The notes beneath the pieces are model-generated. The model searched no databases. It saw only the letters and a list, made by a program, of their open reading frames with translations, and was not told the DNA's origin. From the NCBI RefSeq assembly GCF_002995785.1, contig NZ_PVXO01000048.1, positions 1 through 44,799 of the forward strand: DNA of 44,799 nucleotides. The letters run 5' to 3'. Positions within the stretch are counted from its first letter, which is position 1; each line of letters begins with the position of its first letter. This document shows positions 37,285-44,799 of this stretch, piece by piece. The stretch comes from Clostridium liquoris (GTDB lineage: Bacteria > Bacillota > Clostridia > Clostridiales > Clostridiaceae). A program made the position numbers and the translations under genes.

Positions 37285-37986
37285 ATGATTTCTCCTACTG
37301 TGGTTAAGATTATATCTCATCTTCCAAAGGGACTTGTAGTCTTTCTTTCGGAAAAAATCTTAAATAATTATATTAAAAAGTATGCAAATATAGAAGTAAA
37401 AGGTTTAGAAAACTTAAAGGATATAAAAAGACCAATATTATTTATTTGTAATCATCTAAGCAACTCTGATGCATTAGTTATAAATAATGTTTTAAAAGAC
37501 CAAGACATCACTTTTGTGGCCGGAGTAAAACTTTCATATAATCCTCTTACAAGTCTAGGTATGAGTATGACTAAAACTATATCCATTAAGCCTAATACAG
37601 CAGATAAGGGTTCTATATCTAATATAATAAAAACTTTAAAACATGGAAATAATATACTGATTTTCCCTGAAGGGACTAGAAGCAGATCAGGTAGTATGAT
37701 AGAAGGTAAAAAGGGAGTAGTTTTAATACAGAAACTATCAAGGGCTACTATAATTCCCATGTCTGTAGCCGGTACAGAAAAGCTGCTTCCAATAAATGAA
37801 GAAGGCATGGAGAAAGAAAAATTCCAATATGCAGATGTAAAAGTTACTATAGGTAAAAGCTTAGATATGCCCAAAAAAGAAGAAGATGAAGAAAAACATC
37901 ATTATGAAGATAGAATATTAAATTATATGATGAGAAGTATAGCAGCACTTTTACCTAAAGAATATCAAGGAGTTTATAAAATATGA
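37285..37986 (+). CDS. plsC: 1-acyl-sn-glycerol-3-phosphate acyltransferase (PlsC family)
   Basis: The 233-residue protein carries the LPLAT motifs: HLSNSD (HX4D catalytic pair) in FICNHLSNSDA, FPEGTRSRSG, and VPMSVAGTEKL-like IIPMSVAG. It would acylate lysophosphatidate to phosphatidate at the membrane. The ATG at 37285 follows GGTGGAG; the upstream GTG at 37273 is less likely. Its stop overlaps the nth start by 4 bases. Confidence 0.88.
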   Translation: MISPTVVKIISHLPKGLVVFLSEKILNNYIKKYANIEVKGLENLKDIKRPILFICNHLSNSDALVINNVLKDQDITFVAGVKLSYNPLTSLGMSMTKTISIKPNTADKGSISNIIKTLKHGNNILIFPEGTRSRSGSMIEGKKGVVLIQKLSRATIIPMSVAGTEKLLPINEEGMEKEKFQYADVKVTIGKSLDMPKKEEDEEKHHYEDRILNYMMRSIAALLPKEYQGVYKI

Positions 37987-38633
37987 ACAAAGAGAATATA
38001 AATAAAGTATTGAAAATATTAAGTGAAACTTATCCTAATGCTAAATGTGCTTTAAATTTTAATTCTCCTTATGAATTACTTGTATCTACTATATTATCTG
38101 CTCAATGTACAGATAAAAGAGTAAATGTAGTTACAGAGAATTTGTATAAGGAATATAATACCCCAGAAAAGATGGTGACTCTTTCAGAAGAAGAGTTAGA
38201 AGAAAAAATTAGAAGTTGCGGTTTCTATAAGAATAAAAGCAAAAATATATTAGAAACTTCAAGGATTATATTAAGTGAACATAATGGTAAGGTACCTAAA
38301 ACCATGGAGGAGCTAAATAAATTACCTGGTGTGGGAAGAAAAACTGCCAATGTGGTTTTATCTAATGCTTTTGGCATACCTGCTATAGCGGTAGATACTC
38401 ATGTTTTTAGAGTGTCTAATAGAATTGGATTAGCTAAAGGTAAAACTCCGGAACAAGTGGAAAAAGAATTAATGAAAAATATACCTAAACACATGTGGAG
38501 TGATACTCACCATTATTTAATATGGCATGGTAGAAATATCTGTAAGGCTAGAAAGCCGGATTGTGAAAAATGTCCTGTAGCTCCATATTGTGAATACTTT
38601 GCTGGAGCAGGCAACCCAGAGGATAAAGAATAA
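37983..38633 (+). CDS. nth: endonuclease III
   Basis: The 216-residue DNA glycosylase/AP lyase removes oxidised pyrimidines. The helix-hairpin-helix LPGVGRKTANVV carries catalytic K120; D138 is in AVDTHVFR. The 4Fe-4S motif uses C187, C194, C197 and C203. ATG overlaps the plsC stop (ATGA), so the genes are coupled. The final codons lie within a heptamer array. Confidence 0.96.
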   Translation: MNKENINKVLKILSETYPNAKCALNFNSPYELLVSTILSAQCTDKRVNVVTENLYKEYNTPEKMVTLSEEELEEKIRSCGFYKNKSKNILETSRIILSEHNGKVPKTMEELNKLPGVGRKTANVVLSNAFGIPAIAVDTHVFRVSNRIGLAKGKTPEQVEKELMKNIPKHMWSDTHHYLIWHGRNICKARKPDCEKCPVAPYCEYFAGAGNPEDKE

Positions 38634-38715
38634 AGAATAAATTAAGCAAACTAATTTGTAGATAAGTAAGAGGTAAGAGGTAAGAGCTAAGAAGTAATAG
38701 TTCTTACCTAATTTA
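38623..38715 (+). repeat. 7-bp repeat-bordered intergenic element (copy 3, short)
   Basis: ATAAAGA, ATAAAGA, ATAAATT (38623-38643) overlap the end of nth. A second array reads GTAAGAG three times, then CTAAGAA and GTAATAG (38666-38700). It continues into an inverse TTCTTACC and an AT-rich end that enters the cinA 3' end. No ORF is present. Confidence 0.6.
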
Positions 38716-38719
38716 TTTT

Positions 38720-39961
38720 TTATTTACTATTTGAAATAAGTTTTCTTCTTAAGAAGTCCAATGCAATAGTAACAGTTCTGTTCCTTATGGACTGCCTATC
38801 TCCAGATAAATTTAACTCTTTAACATAGACTTTTCCATCCATATAAAGACCAACATAAACAAGTCCAACAGGTTTCTCTGCACTTCCACCCCCAGGGCCT
38901 GCAAGGCCAGTAGTTGAAATGCCAATATGTGCTCCAGAAGTTCTTGCTGCACCTTGTGCCATTTCTGCAGCAGTTTCCTTACTTACAGCTCCAAACATTT
39001 GTAAAGTTTCTGGTCTAACTCCTAATCTTCTAACTTTTGCATCATTACTATAGGTAACATTACCTTCTATAAGTGCTCTTGAAATACCAGGATAGTTTAC
39101 AAGCCTCCCACATAAAAGTCCTCCTGTACAGGATTCTGCTACAGCTATAGTTAAATTATTATCAATAAGCATTTTCCCTATTACACTTTCTAAAGAATCT
39201 TCATCAACTCCATAGACATTTTCTCCTAATATATATCTAATTTCTCTTTCTATAGGAGCTATTAAAGAGCATGCTTCTTCCTTAGTTTTAGCTTTTGCAG
39301 TTATTCTTAATGTTACTTCATTTTCTTTAGCATAGGAAGCTACTGTTGGATTAGATTGATTATCAATAATATGACCTATTTTTGTCACTACAGTTGATTC
39401 TCCCATGCCGCATATTCTAAGGGTTTTAGATACCAATGTGTCCTTACTAAATCTTTGAAGATAAGGCACAACATAGTTTTCAAACATAGGAATATTTTCT
39501 TTTGGTGGACCAGGAAGCAGTACTAATATCTTACCATTTTCATTTACTATGCAGCCTGGTGCTGTACCATAATCATTAGGAAGGATTATAGAACCTTCAG
39601 GGAAATAAGCTTGTTTCCTATTATTTTCACTTATCTCTCTCTTTTGCTTTTTAAAATATTCCTTTAGTAAATCTAAGGATTCTTTATGAAGGATCATTTT
39701 TTTATGGAAGTATTCTCCGGCTATTTCTTTAGTTAAATCATCTTTAGTAGGACCTAGACCACCTGTAGTTATAACTATATCAGATCTTTTAAATGCTAAA
39801 TCTAATTCTTGTCGCACTCTTTCACCATTATCCCCTATTACGGATTGATGATAAATGAATATACCCATATCCGCTAATCTTCTAGATAGATATTGAGCGT
39901 TAGTGTTTAAAATATCTCCCAATAATAGTTCAGTTCCTACTGCAATTATTTCACCAGTCAT
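38720..39961 (-). CDS. cinA: CinA family protein (competence/damage-inducible; NMN deamidase-like)
   Basis: The 413-residue protein joins an N-terminal molybdopterin-binding-fold domain (GEIIAVGTELLLGDILNTN, VITTGGLGPTKDDLT, LPGPPKE) with a C-terminal CinA domain (SLESVIGKMLIDNNLTIAVAESCTGGLL, TGLAGPGGGSAEKPVGLVYV), which in relatives deamidates NMN in pyridine nucleotide recycling. The ATG at 39961 follows AAGGAGG; the upstream in-frame start lies before the SD. It is monocistronic, convergent with nth. Confidence 0.94.
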   Translation of the reverse strand: MTGEIIAVGTELLLGDILNTNAQYLSRRLADMGIFIYHQSVIGDNGERVRQELDLAFKRSDIVITTGGLGPTKDDLTKEIAGEYFHKKMILHKESLDLLKEYFKKQKREISENNRKQAYFPEGSIILPNDYGTAPGCIVNENGKILVLLPGPPKENIPMFENYVVPYLQRFSKDTLVSKTLRICGMGESTVVTKIGHIIDNQSNPTVASYAKENEVTLRITAKAKTKEEACSLIAPIEREIRYILGENVYGVDEDSLESVIGKMLIDNNLTIAVAESCTGGLLCGRLVNYPGISRALIEGNVTYSNDAKVRRLGVRPETLQMFGAVSKETAAEMAQGAARTSGAHIGISTTGLAGPGGGSAEKPVGLVYVGLYMDGKVYVKELNLSGDRQSIRNRTVTIALDFLRRKLISNSK

Positions 39962-40129
39962 AATTAAGACCTCCTTGTATAAATTTTTATAAAACAAAGT
40001 ATTTACAACACAATTCTATCACAATATTAAATTATTATTAAATATATATTATATAGCTTGAAAGGGTATATCTTCATAAAGTACAATAGTGTATAATATT
40101 TTATAAGCAAAATTAAGGAGTGATTTTAA

Positions 40130-40705
40130 GTGAGCAAGACTTTAAGGAATGTATTAATAGTAATAGGAATATTAATAGTATTAATTGCACCAATAGTATC
40201 TAGTTATAATAAAATGATATCTTTAGACCAAAAGGTAAAAAGAGCAGAATCAAATATAGATAGTGACCTCCAAAGAAGATCTGATTTAATTCCAAACTTA
40301 GTGGAAACAGTGAAGGGCTATGCAAAACAGGAAAAGGACATATTCACCGATATAGCTAATGCCAGAGCAAAACTTGGTGGAGCTACAAATGTAACAGATA
40401 AAGCCAATGCTGATAATCAATTAACTAATGCTCTTTCAAGACTTCTTATGGTAGTGGAAAACTATCCTGAACTTAAATCCAATGAAAATTTCAGGGGATT
40501 AATGGTACAGTTAGAGGGAACAGAAAATAGAATTAATGTAGCTAGAAAAGATTATAATAGTGCCGTAGATGAATACAATACTGCTATTAGAAAATTTCCT
40601 AGTTCTATAGTGGCATCAATTTTTAGATTTGAGGAAAAGCCATATTATAAGGCAAGTGAAGGAGCAAAAGAAGTACCAAAAGTAGATTTTAATGTGGGTA
40701 AATAA
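40130..40705 (+). CDS. lemA: LemA family protein
   Basis: The 191-residue protein has one N-terminal membrane segment (about 6-25) and a coiled helical body with the LemA signature LQRRSDLIPNLVETVKGYAKQEKDIFTDIANARAKLG. The start is GTG with AAGGAG upstream. It pairs with the TPM-domain gene 2 bases later, a frequent arrangement. Function is not settled; envelope-associated. Confidence 0.92.
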   Translation: MSKTLRNVLIVIGILIVLIAPIVSSYNKMISLDQKVKRAESNIDSDLQRRSDLIPNLVETVKGYAKQEKDIFTDIANARAKLGGATNVTDKANADNQLTNALSRLLMVVENYPELKSNENFRGLMVQLEGTENRINVARKDYNSAVDEYNTAIRKFPSSIVASIFRFEEKPYYKASEGAKEVPKVDFNVGK

Positions 40706-40707
40706 TC

Positions 40708-41553
40708 ATGAAAAAATTAAAAAGATTTTTAGGGTTACTATTTTTTATATTAATAGTTTCTGCTTTTCCAGTAAAAGCAGAAATGGATATACCAAAGCCT
40801 ACAAACTTAAAATATGTAAATGATTATGCTAATGTATTAAGCCCGGAAACAAAGGAATATATAGTATCTGTGGGAAAAGAACTAGAGGATAAAACAGGGG
40901 CTCAATCAGTAGTTGTAATTGTTAACTCCCTTGGAGAATATGATATAGAAACCTATGCCACTACTCTTTTTAGACAATGGGGTATAGGTCAAAAGGAAAA
41001 GAATAATGGTTTTCTTATGTTAGTTTCTATGCAGGATAGAATGAGAAGGGTAGAGGTAGGTTATGGTTTAGAAGGAGCTGTGCCAGATATATATACTGAT
41101 CAGGTAATGGAAAGCCTTTTTAAACCAGCGTTTCAAAAGGGAGAATATGATAAGGGAATAAAGGAATCATATTCAGCTTTTGCAGATGCTATAGCTAAGG
41201 AATACAATGTAAAGCTAGAAAAAAATGATAAAGTTAGTTTGCCACAGCAGCAAGAGAATAAGTCTTCAAATGGAGGGCTTATTGCTAAAATACTACTATT
41301 ATTATTTATAATTGATTTAGTATTGAATAGAGGCAGAGTTACTAGACAATTATTAGGCTTCTTATTCTGGGATTCATTCTGGAATGGCAGAGGAGGCCGT
41401 GGAGGAAGAGGTGGCCGCGGCGGCCCAGGAGGAGGCGGCTTTGGAGGCTTCGGCGGCGGTGGTGGCTTTGGAGGAGGTTCCTCTGGTGGCGGGGGCTTCG
41501 GAGGTTTTGGAGGAGGTTCTTCCGGCGGCGGAGGTTCTTCTGGAAACTGGTAA
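40708..41553 (+). CDS. TPM-domain membrane protein with Gly-rich tail
   Basis: The 281-residue protein has a signal peptide (residues 1-24), a TPM domain (about 33-165: VNDYANVLSP, GIGQKEKNNGFLMLVSMQDR, VEVGYGLEGAVPD), a membrane segment near 192-204, and a Gly/Ser/Phe-rich C-terminus of about 55 residues ending GGSSGNW. The Gly tail is locally much richer in GC than the neighbours because of its codons. It is probably coupled to lemA. TPM domains act in repair or phosphatase-like functions in some members; the role here is unproven. Confidence 0.9.
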   Translation: MKKLKRFLGLLFFILIVSAFPVKAEMDIPKPTNLKYVNDYANVLSPETKEYIVSVGKELEDKTGAQSVVVIVNSLGEYDIETYATTLFRQWGIGQKEKNNGFLMLVSMQDRMRRVEVGYGLEGAVPDIYTDQVMESLFKPAFQKGEYDKGIKESYSAFADAIAKEYNVKLEKNDKVSLPQQQENKSSNGGLIAKILLLLFIIDLVLNRGRVTRQLLGFLFWDSFWNGRGGRGGRGGRGGPGGGGFGGFGGGGGFGGGSSGGGGFGGFGGGSSGGGGSSGNW

Positions 41554-41565
41554 TATAATTAATAT

Positions 41566-41704
41566 AGAATAAAGAATAGAGAATAAATATGGATAATTTT
41601 TCTTCATTAACATTACGAAAAATTTTTAATTATTAAAATTAAAGATTTTCTGTAGGGCAGCGGAAGAAAATCCTCCTTATTTATTCTTTTTTATTTATTA
41701 TTTA
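41566..41704 (+). repeat. MITE-like intergenic element with 7-bp repeat borders (copy 2)
   Basis: The left border is AGAATAA, AGAATAG, AGAATAA (41566-41586). The right border is TTATTTA, TTCTTTT, TTATTTA, TTATTTA (41677-41704). Between them, GGATAATTTTTCTTC onward on the left and the inverse of AGAAAATCCTCC on the right form ~45-base inverted arms. Both arms resemble the left arm of the 26903-27169 element. The gap 41554-41803 holds no gene. Confidence 0.75.
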
Positions 41705-41803
41705 AAAAAGTGCATTACATTTTTTTATCGTGTTCCTTGCATAATAAGTGCATCAAGTGAGAATTATAAAAACAAAACTGTAATTTAGGCGGGAGGGGTA
41801 AAT

Positions 41804-42802
41804 ATGCCGGACGCATGGACACATATTTTGGCATCAAATGAAATAATAAAAGGTATAGAAAGTAGTAGATATAGAAGCATATTAGAAGGATATATAAAAT
41901 TCTACCAATGTGGATCTCAAGGACCAGATATATTTCTTTATTACTGTAATTTAATACCTAGTAAACATAATAGGGTTAAAAAGGAATTGGGACAGCGTCT
42001 CCATACTGATAAAACAGGAGATTTTATTGTATATCTTATAGATAAATTGAAGCAGTTGAGGTACGATGAAGAATACAATATGTTACTTTCCTATGTATTA
42101 GGATATATTACCCATTATGCATTAGATACATCTATGCATCCCTTTATATATTACTTTGGAGGAGTATATCATGCAGATTCACCAGAAACAAAGAAATATG
42201 ATCTTTATCATAAACAATTAGAGAAGATTATAGGTATTATACAATTAGAAAATAAAAGAGGAGCATCTGCATATCACACAACTCTATATAGTGAAGTTAA
42301 TTTAGGTAAAAATGTACCAAGAATAATAGATGAAGTATATTCTGATTCTTTATATCATGTATATAATTTAGAAATAAAAAGTTACCTAATAAATTATTGT
42401 TATAAGGATATGAAAAGTGGCATTAAATTTTTAACTGAGCCTAATATGATAAAGAATATAATTTTTGCTATTGGAGAAGCCATAATTAAAAAGAAAAATA
42501 AAGCTAGAATATTCATATATCCAAGGAGGATAGTGGATGACTTGGATTATTTGAATAAAGAACATAAAAAGTGGAATCATCCTTGTTATTTAGAAGAAGT
42601 AACTTATAGAGATGCAGAACAATTATATATGGAGGGAATTAATAAAGGAATAAATTTGATTAATACAGCTGTAAAATATTTAGAAGATGAAATTGACAAA
42701 GAAGAATTAATAAAAACCTTTCCCAATCTATCCTATGAATCTGGTAAGCTTTTGGATGAGTATAAAAAGATGTTATATTTTCAATGCATATTTGAACATT
42801 GA
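41804..42802 (+). CDS. zinc-dependent phospholipase C-like protein, cytosolic
   Basis: The 332-residue protein matches the clostridial alpha-toxin N-domain fold without a signal peptide or C2 domain: MPDAWTHILASNEI, FYQCGSQGPDIFLYY, LGYITHYALDTSMHPFIYY, with His and Asp residues at the zinc-ligand positions. Family members occur as cytosolic forms of unknown substrate. GGGAGGGG precedes the ATG. It is monocistronic. Confidence 0.8.
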   Translation: MPDAWTHILASNEIIKGIESSRYRSILEGYIKFYQCGSQGPDIFLYYCNLIPSKHNRVKKELGQRLHTDKTGDFIVYLIDKLKQLRYDEEYNMLLSYVLGYITHYALDTSMHPFIYYFGGVYHADSPETKKYDLYHKQLEKIIGIIQLENKRGASAYHTTLYSEVNLGKNVPRIIDEVYSDSLYHVYNLEIKSYLINYCYKDMKSGIKFLTEPNMIKNIIFAIGEAIIKKKNKARIFIYPRRIVDDLDYLNKEHKKWNHPCYLEEVTYRDAEQLYMEGINKGINLINTAVKYLEDEIDKEELIKTFPNLSYESGKLLDEYKKMLYFQCIFEH

Positions 42803-42895
42803 ACAATGATTTAACATTATTATTAATAAACTCAATGGAATTTACATGCTTAAATGCTATAATTAAATAAAAGCACTATAATAGGGGGAAAAATT

Positions 42896-43945
42896 ATGGG
42901 AGAAGTAAAAACTATAGAATGGAAAGATGATAAACTTATCCTTATTGACTGTACAAAGCTTCCTATTAAGGAGGAGTATGTTGTTTGTGAAAGATACTCA
43001 GAATTAGTTAGGGCTATAAAGACATTAGCAGTAAGAGGAGCACCAGCTATAGGGGTATCTGCAGCTTATGGAGTAGTATTAGCAGCCATAGAAGGGAAAA
43101 ATATAAGTAACAATAAAGAACAATATTTAGAATTTATAGATAAAGCCATAGAAGAATTAGCTGCTACAAGACCAACAGCAGTAAATCTATTTTGGGCATT
43201 AGATAGAATGAAGAAAAAGCTACATACTATTAAAGATTTATCACAAAATGAAATTAAAGAAAAACTTTTGGATGAAGCAAATTTAATATATGAAGAAGAT
43301 GTTCAATGTAATAAGAATATAGGAAAATACGGGAATGATATTGTGCCTTATGAAGCTAATATATTAACCCACTGTAATGCAGGTGCATTAGCTACAGCAG
43401 GGTATGGTACTGCCCTAGGTGTAATAAGATATGCTCATTATTCAGGTAAAAACATCCATGTGTATGCGGATGAAACTAGACCTCTTTTGCAAGGAGCAAG
43501 GTTAACAGCCTGGGAATTAGTAAAGGAACATATACCAGCTACATTAATAGCTGATAACATGGCAGGGTACGTTATGAAACTTAATAAGATAGACTTAGTT
43601 ATTACAGGAGCAGATAGAATAACCGTTAATGGAGACACAGCAAATAAAATAGGAACCTACTCCCTGGCTATTCTTGCTAAGGCCCACAATATTCCTTTTT
43701 ATATAGCAGCACCACTATCCACAATAGATATGAATTTAAAATCTGGAGAAGAAATAGTAATAGAAGAAAGAGATAAAAAAGAATTAAGGGAACTTTTTGG
43801 ACAAAAGATAGCGCCTGATGAAATTGATACCTTTAATCCAGCCTTTGATGTAACACCCAATGAATATATAACGGGAATAATAACAGAAGTAGGTATATTA
43901 AAGCCTCCTTACAACATATCTATAAAAAGTGCTAAGCACTTTTAA
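42896..43945 (+). CDS. mtnA: S-methyl-5-thioribose-1-phosphate isomerase
   Basis: The 349-residue enzyme isomerises methylthioribose 1-phosphate to the ribulose form. Catalytic C160 (HCNAGALAT) and D240 (ITGADRI) fall at the same positions as in B. subtilis MtnA. GAPAIGVSAAYG and DETRPLLQGARLTAWE are family landmarks. GGGGG precedes the ATG. A class II aldolase gene follows 29 bases after its stop, giving a two-gene salvage unit. Confidence 0.95.
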   Translation: MGEVKTIEWKDDKLILIDCTKLPIKEEYVVCERYSELVRAIKTLAVRGAPAIGVSAAYGVVLAAIEGKNISNNKEQYLEFIDKAIEELAATRPTAVNLFWALDRMKKKLHTIKDLSQNEIKEKLLDEANLIYEEDVQCNKNIGKYGNDIVPYEANILTHCNAGALATAGYGTALGVIRYAHYSGKNIHVYADETRPLLQGARLTAWELVKEHIPATLIADNMAGYVMKLNKIDLVITGADRITVNGDTANKIGTYSLAILAKAHNIPFYIAAPLSTIDMNLKSGEEIVIEERDKKELRELFGQKIAPDEIDTFNPAFDVTPNEYITGIITEVGILKPPYNISIKSAKHF

Positions 43946-43974
43946 ACTGTTAACTAAAAAAAGGAGTGAACAAT

Positions 43975-44628
43975 GTGTTTGAAGAAGAAAAAAAGCAAAT
44001 AGTGGATATGTCATTAAGGCTATATAATGAACAGTTAATAGTGGGAACCTGGGGAAATGTAAGTATGAGACTACACTGTGAAAATGGTGAAGAGCTATAT
44101 CTTGTAACTCCATCAGGAATGGAATATGAAAAAACTAAGTCTGAAGACTTGGTTATTGTTAATGGAGAAGGCAATATAGTAGAAGGACATAGGAATCCTA
44201 CATCTGAATTAAAAATGCATATAAAGATATATAAATCTATTAATAATGTAGATGCTATAATTCACACTCATAGTACTTGTGCTACGGCTTGTGCTGTTGC
44301 AGGGGTTACCATACCAATGATGGTAGAGGATATGGTTCAGCATATAGGTGGGGATATAAGAGTAGCGAAATATGCCCTTCCTGGTAGCGATGAATTAGCT
44401 GACTACGCTGTGGAAGCTCTTAAGGATAGAAATGGAGCACTACTTAAAAATCATGGAGCAATAGGAATTGGAAAAACTATGTTAGATGCTTATAAATCCT
44501 GTGTGTTAATAGAGAAAAGTGCTAAAATACTTATATGCGCCAAGATATTAGGACATATAAATCTTCTAAGTACAGAAGATGCTCAAAAAATGATTGAGTA
44601 CTATAATAATAGATATGGACAAAAATAA
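43975..44628 (+). CDS. class II aldolase (Ald2/fuculose-phosphate aldolase type)
   Basis: The 217-residue zinc aldolase has ligands H97 and H99 (HTHST) and H160 (KNHGA), and the catalytic Glu in PTSELKMH near residue 78. GTWGNVSMR and VTPSGMEYE bind phosphate. The GTG at 43975 lies 8 bases after AAGGAG. With mtnA upstream, it may cleave methylthioribulose 1-phosphate or 5-deoxyribulose 1-phosphate to DHAP plus an aldehyde (the DHAP shunt), rather than fuculose 1-phosphate. No fucose genes are nearby. Confidence 0.85.
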   Translation: MFEEEKKQIVDMSLRLYNEQLIVGTWGNVSMRLHCENGEELYLVTPSGMEYEKTKSEDLVIVNGEGNIVEGHRNPTSELKMHIKIYKSINNVDAIIHTHSTCATACAVAGVTIPMMVEDMVQHIGGDIRVAKYALPGSDELADYAVEALKDRNGALLKNHGAIGIGKTMLDAYKSCVLIEKSAKILICAKILGHINLLSTEDAQKMIEYYNNRYGQK

Positions 44629-44643
44629 TTGTATTTGTATATA

Positions 44644-44671
44644 GTGAAGAGTTAATAATGAATAGTGAATA
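44644..44671 (+). repeat. 7-bp repeat array (copy 4), abutting an insertion sequence edge
   Basis: GTGAAGA, GTTAATA, ATGAATA, GTGAATA follow in steps of 7 bases right after the aldolase gene. The array stops where the probable insertion-sequence end begins. Confidence 0.6.
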
Positions 44672-44673
44672 GC

Positions 44674-44799
44674 CTATAGGCCCCCTAATTAAAGTGGACA
44701 CATTAACTCATTAGTTATAAGATATATTTAGAATTTAGGAGGGTCTATAGAAATGGATAAATTTATTCGTAGGTTTACTGAAGATGAAAGAGTAAAATA
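44674..44799 (+). mobile_element. left edge of a probable insertion sequence
   Basis: CCCCCTAATTAAAGTGGACA (44681-44700) resembles the CCC..AAAGT.GGACA terminal repeats of IS3-family elements. CTATAGGCCCCCTAA (44674-44688) is repeated in inverse at 44735-44750, where it covers the SD of the partial gene. The element runs off the window, so family and right end are unknown. Confidence 0.5.
44753..44799 (+). CDS. partial gene at the window edge, possible transposase
   Basis: Fifteen codons are visible (MDKFIRRFTEDERVK), starting after the SD AGGAGGG and continuing past the window. The sequence is too short to place in a family. Its position inside a candidate insertion-sequence end suggests a transposase or its first ORF. 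Confidence 0.5.
   Translation, partial: MDKFIRRFTEDERVK

Noticed and set aside
38623-38715. Heptamer array as a CRISPR
   Set aside because: Units are 7 bases in direct contact without spacers, so this is not a CRISPR array.
41374-41613. Open frames on both strands over the Gly-rich tail (Ala/Ser/Thr-rich products)
   Set aside because: They are by-products of the GC-rich Gly codon repeats in the TPM gene; they have low-complexity composition and no suitable SD.

Overview
The window is AT-rich chromosomal DNA from a spore-forming, anaerobic Firmicute of Clostridium type. The evidence is strong GGAGG ribosome-binding sites, T-box leaders on leuS and cysK, an FMN riboswitch on ribU, a recoded prfB, spore genes (CotF-like coat proteins, SleB) and a CWB2 cell-wall protein. 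I cannot fix the species. Almost everything is core chromosome; only the last ~130 bases look like the edge of an insertion sequence.

Layout. 1-8600: secA, prfB (+1 frameshift), a membrane-anchored M28 peptidase (minus strand), tex, then the FMN riboswitch and ribU. 8600-15040: a FliK-like protein with an FlhB C-terminal-domain protein and a metallophosphoesterase; an ArsR regulator with a four-module sulfur-transfer protein (CoA-disulfide reductase, rhodanese, TusA, DsrE); a RelQ-type alarmone synthetase. 15040-20600 (minus strand): leuS with its T-box, tRNA-Gln(CUG), a small membrane protein, and a CYTH / DUF5685 / DnaJ operon. 20600-26900: two spore coat genes, fba, a DUF421/DUF4363 pair, a TGS-uridine kinase-like protein, a small unknown, pssA and a CBS-pair protein. 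26900-32100: a heptamer-bordered repeat, a diacylglycerol-kinase-like gene, a YgiQ radical SAM protein and a CWB2/DUF5050 surface protein. 32100-34400: a 36-codon leader ORF with competing RNA stems ahead of a PRC/MgtE_N/CBS gene, then sleB. 34400-38640: a cysteine T-box operon cysK-cysE-queG-plsC-nth. 38640-44799: cinA, lemA and a TPM protein, a PLC-like protein, mtnA with a class II aldolase, and the left edge of a probable insertion sequence.

Many loci carry visible control logic: sigma-A promoters with 16-17 bp spacers, antiterminator/terminator switches (FMN, Leu, Cys), a palindromic operator over the arsR promoter, and shared terminators between convergent genes. The less ordinary items are the leader ORF with mutually exclusive stems before the MgtE-like gene, and a family of intergenic elements bordered by variable 7-bp tandem repeats, each just downstream of a gene, one of them abutting the insertion-sequence edge. 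No phage, CRISPR array or defence island is visible.
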